Assembly (NCBI RefSeq): GCF_932294415.1
Contig: NC_065541.1
Coordinates: forward strand, 67,734,695 to 67,798,694
Direction of reading: 5' to 3'
From: Quercus robur
Lineage: Eukaryota; Streptophyta; Magnoliopsida; Fagales; Fagaceae
DNA length: 64,000 nt
The translations under genes were made by a program, and so were the position numbers. Below, one piece after another: positions 61,728-64,000 of this stretch. The notes under the pieces were generated by a model. The model was not told where the DNA came from. It did not search any database and was given only the letters and a program-made list of their open reading frames with translations. Numbering within the stretch: the stretch's first letter is position 1; each line of letters starts with the position of its first letter.

Positions 61728-62520
61728 TATTTTTTTTTTTTCTTACCACAAAGAAATATATAATCATTTTATTTAAATCTTAGGACACAGATATGCCCAT
61801 GACACTAGAAGAGCCCACAATGAGGTCAAGTCATAAATTCTCCTGTTTTGTTGTTAAACACAACTCATAACAAGGCATAATTTTTTTTGAATGAAAAATA
61901 TGTTGGATAATACTCAAAGTAACACTAATGATTATGTTCAAAATGCACATCATTTCAATCATATGATACAATCTCTACAAAACATGCATTTCATCTAAAT
62001 AAATTTACTTATCTTTAATGGAACAATTAGAAATGCAAAAGTGACATGCAAACCTAAAATAGAATGTAGAATATTATTGCAAACTAAATTTTTATGATTT
62101 TATTTTTATTTGGTTGTCTATAACCCTATAGCCCTTTGCATATCTTTTTTCCCCTATAGAATTCATCCTCCTACAAACTCAATGGTTAATATCTTCACAT
62201 TTGAGCAACTTACTTTATATGGTGGAAAAAGAATTTCTATCTTGATGAAATTTTGTAGTGGCTAATATTATTCATTTTACTTTAGTTTTAATTTAATAAG
62301 ATATAGATAAACATGATCGATCAAATGAAACTCTGCAAGGTTTTCAAACGATAATGTTAGCATCCGCACGCCAATTAAGAGATAAAGATGGACATTTATG
62401 TCACGGAGATTTCAATCGTAGCAACAACAACAAAAAACAAAAAAAACAAAAAAAAAATCCAAATAAACAACTAACTACTTGATAATTTACTTTGCTTAAT
62501 ATCAGTAAATAGTAAGTAGG
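61728..62520. other. AT-rich spacer
   Basis: No exon or repeat boundary recognised. Contains an (AACAAAAAAC)n-like tract near 62420-62460. Confidence 0.5.
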
Positions 62521-62524
62521 CACA

Positions 62525-62760
62525 AAAGTTTAGTAACGTCTGTAGGGGGCTGTGGGTTTAATGGGGGGAGTACGCCTCGGCCAAGTGGATCGTGGTGGAG
62601 AAGAAAATGGAGTCGTTGCCTAGATTAGGTCTAGGAATCATATATGTAGTGTCTTTCATGGAAGGACTGATCTTACTACTAGAGCACGTGTCCAAAGTTT
62701 AGGTACGGGGATGGGAAGGTGTTAGGCACCCAACCCCACCTGACCCGTGGCTCAGCTTCC
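62525..62760 (+). mobile_element. Retroelement leader-like fragment
   Basis: The block around GGGATGGGAAGGTGTTAGGCACCCAACCCC (62703-62735) and TAGGTCTAGGAATC resembles leader sequence that recurs in plant LTR retroelements. No domains or ends are visible; assignment is from memory and weak. Confidence 0.35.
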
Positions 62761-63357
62761 ACTCATTATGTCTTACGTCTTAATCTCATTACAGGCTTAT
62801 TCAATATTGTTATTCTAGATTCACACACACACTAGCATACATCTAGTAATCAACATGACATTTTCATCCCAAAACCCTAACATACATCTATCATGTATTC
62901 ATCACATCTCAAACCCTAGCATGCTCTTATCACACATCTCATCACATATGGCATCATATCATGGTCAAGGCAGAACATAGACATGACAGAAATCAAACAC
63001 GGGTTATAGGCATCTAGACATTAAGAACTCATCATTCAACCAAGCATGTCCACATTTATCATTGAAAACATGTTCCAAACAAATGCATGTTCATATGAAT
63101 GCATGACTTACTTTACTTACCTTACTGCACCACAACACCTATGCATCAATGCATGGTTATATCATATGCATGCTCATGGCATATCAATCAAAGATAAGAA
63201 AAGAAACCCTAATCTAACATGTGAAGGACAAACAACAAACAAACATGGAAGGCAGAGACTTATAGGCATGAAAACAGGGCAAAACAGAAGCATATTGTGT
63301 AAAAAAAAAATAAAGAAATAGAAGCAAAACGAGTCGGATTAAGATTTCTAGGCATGA

Positions 63358-63461
63358 GTATGCGTGCGCATACATAGGCTTGCATGCGCAATCCAACTGT
63401 ATGCGTACGCATACTTCAAGTATGCACGCGCATGCAGAAAGCATGCGTACACATACATGCC
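63358..63461. repeat. Five 21-bp units with near-palindromic GTATGCGTACGCATAC cores
   Basis: Cores start at 63358, 63379 (diverged), 63399, 63420 and 63441. The one at 63399-63414 is a perfect 16-bp palindrome; those at 63358, 63420 and 63441 differ by one to three bases. All are alternating purine-pyrimidine, and the 21-bp period equals two helical turns. No known feature explains it. Confidence 0.9.
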
Positions 63462-64000
63462 CTAACCCTAACCCAGAAAACAAGAACGCAGCAAACAAAA
63501 ACTCTAAATCTAACAACCTACCATGCTTAAAACAATAAAATAAAGAAAACCAAAACTAAACAAACATGATATAACATAAACAAACAAGAAAAACAAAAGA
63601 AACAGAAAGATTAAAGCAAGGAAAGAAAGGAAAAGGACTTAAAACATATACCTCAAAACACAAAGCTCCTTTACTTCATTTTGATCGTTTCCCTCAGTCA
63701 AATCTATTCACAATCAAACAAGGAAGTGATTAGTAATCTTAAAACTCCAAGATCAAGGCCAAAAAAGGCCTCAATCAGAAAAATATTAACTTGAGGATGT
63801 TTTGTGAAAAACTCCCTCTTTGATTCACTATTTCTAGTAAATATTATGTTTTCCCTTAGGATTTTCTATGTGTTTTGAAAATTACTGTGTATGGCTTTTT
63901 ATAATTCTAAAATAAAGGGTTTGGAACGGCTCCTAGATGATGTAGGATTTGTTCCAAAACTCAAACATTAATGTAGAAAACTTGTCTTTCATAGTTTCTA
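63462..64000. other. A-rich spacer at the right edge
   Basis: Purine-rich CAAACAAACA-type DNA and then AT-rich sequence. No gene seen; may belong to the same unidentified element as the palindrome array. Confidence 0.4.

Noticed and set aside
63459-63475. CCCTAACCCTAACCC, telomere-like
   Set aside because: Only about two and a half units, and of vertebrate type; the usual plant telomere repeat is TTTAGGG. Probably chance.

Overview
This is nuclear DNA from a flowering plant, most likely a woody eudicot. The evidence is intron-bearing genes with GT..AG junctions, AT-rich spacers, and plant-type LINEs, tRNA-derived SINEs, hAT, Harbinger and Mutator-like elements, and Ty3 'Tat' retroelement relics. 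The genes resemble eudicot orthologues closely. The SINE types recall Fagales, but that is only an impression; no species can be named from sequence alone.

Host genes from left to right: (1) ATG18a-like autophagy PROPPIN, + strand, CDS 7428-11337, four coding exons, 417 aa. (2) Quinone-oxidoreductase-like MDR protein, - strand, 16206-14158, three exons, 349 aa. (3) Plastid-type alpha/beta hydrolase, + strand, 37736-41849, six exons, 476 aa. (4) A broken amino-acid/auxin-permease (AAAP) transporter, + strand, about 42436-46906, carrying a near-identical 957-bp tandem duplication. (5) C2-domain SRC2-like protein, - strand, 59339-58251, two exons, 326 aa. The exon junctions of the four intact genes all keep the reading frame. 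They belong to unrelated pathways and show no functional cluster.

The rest is mostly mobile DNA. 1-2.7 kb: plant-mobile-domain fossil and a possible LTR. 3.2-6 kb: microsatellites and two Harbinger-type elements with TAA duplications. 12.2-13.6 kb: partial duplicate of ATG18a exon 3 that later took in a SINE-like retroposon and a solo LTR. 16.4-17.9 kb: young 5'-truncated LINE with a 17-bp target duplication, just upstream of the oxidoreductase gene. 18-23.2 kb: palindromic MITE and LTR-like repeats. 23.9-27 kb: a LINE with RNase H. 27.1-37.6 kb: a three-level nest (hAT inside a LINE inside a Mutator-like MITE), each level marked by its own target duplication. 49.9-57 kb: 5'-truncated Tat-lineage fossil with two RNase H domains, an 80-bp tandem array and an antisense ORF. 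57.5 kb: a stray copy of the last hydrolase exon. 60.9-61.7 kb: solo LTR with perfect 5-bp duplication. 63.36-63.46 kb: an array of five near-palindromic alternating purine-pyrimidine motifs at a 21-bp period, not explained by any feature I recognise.

No rRNA, functional tRNA, CRISPR array or prokaryotic operon was seen.
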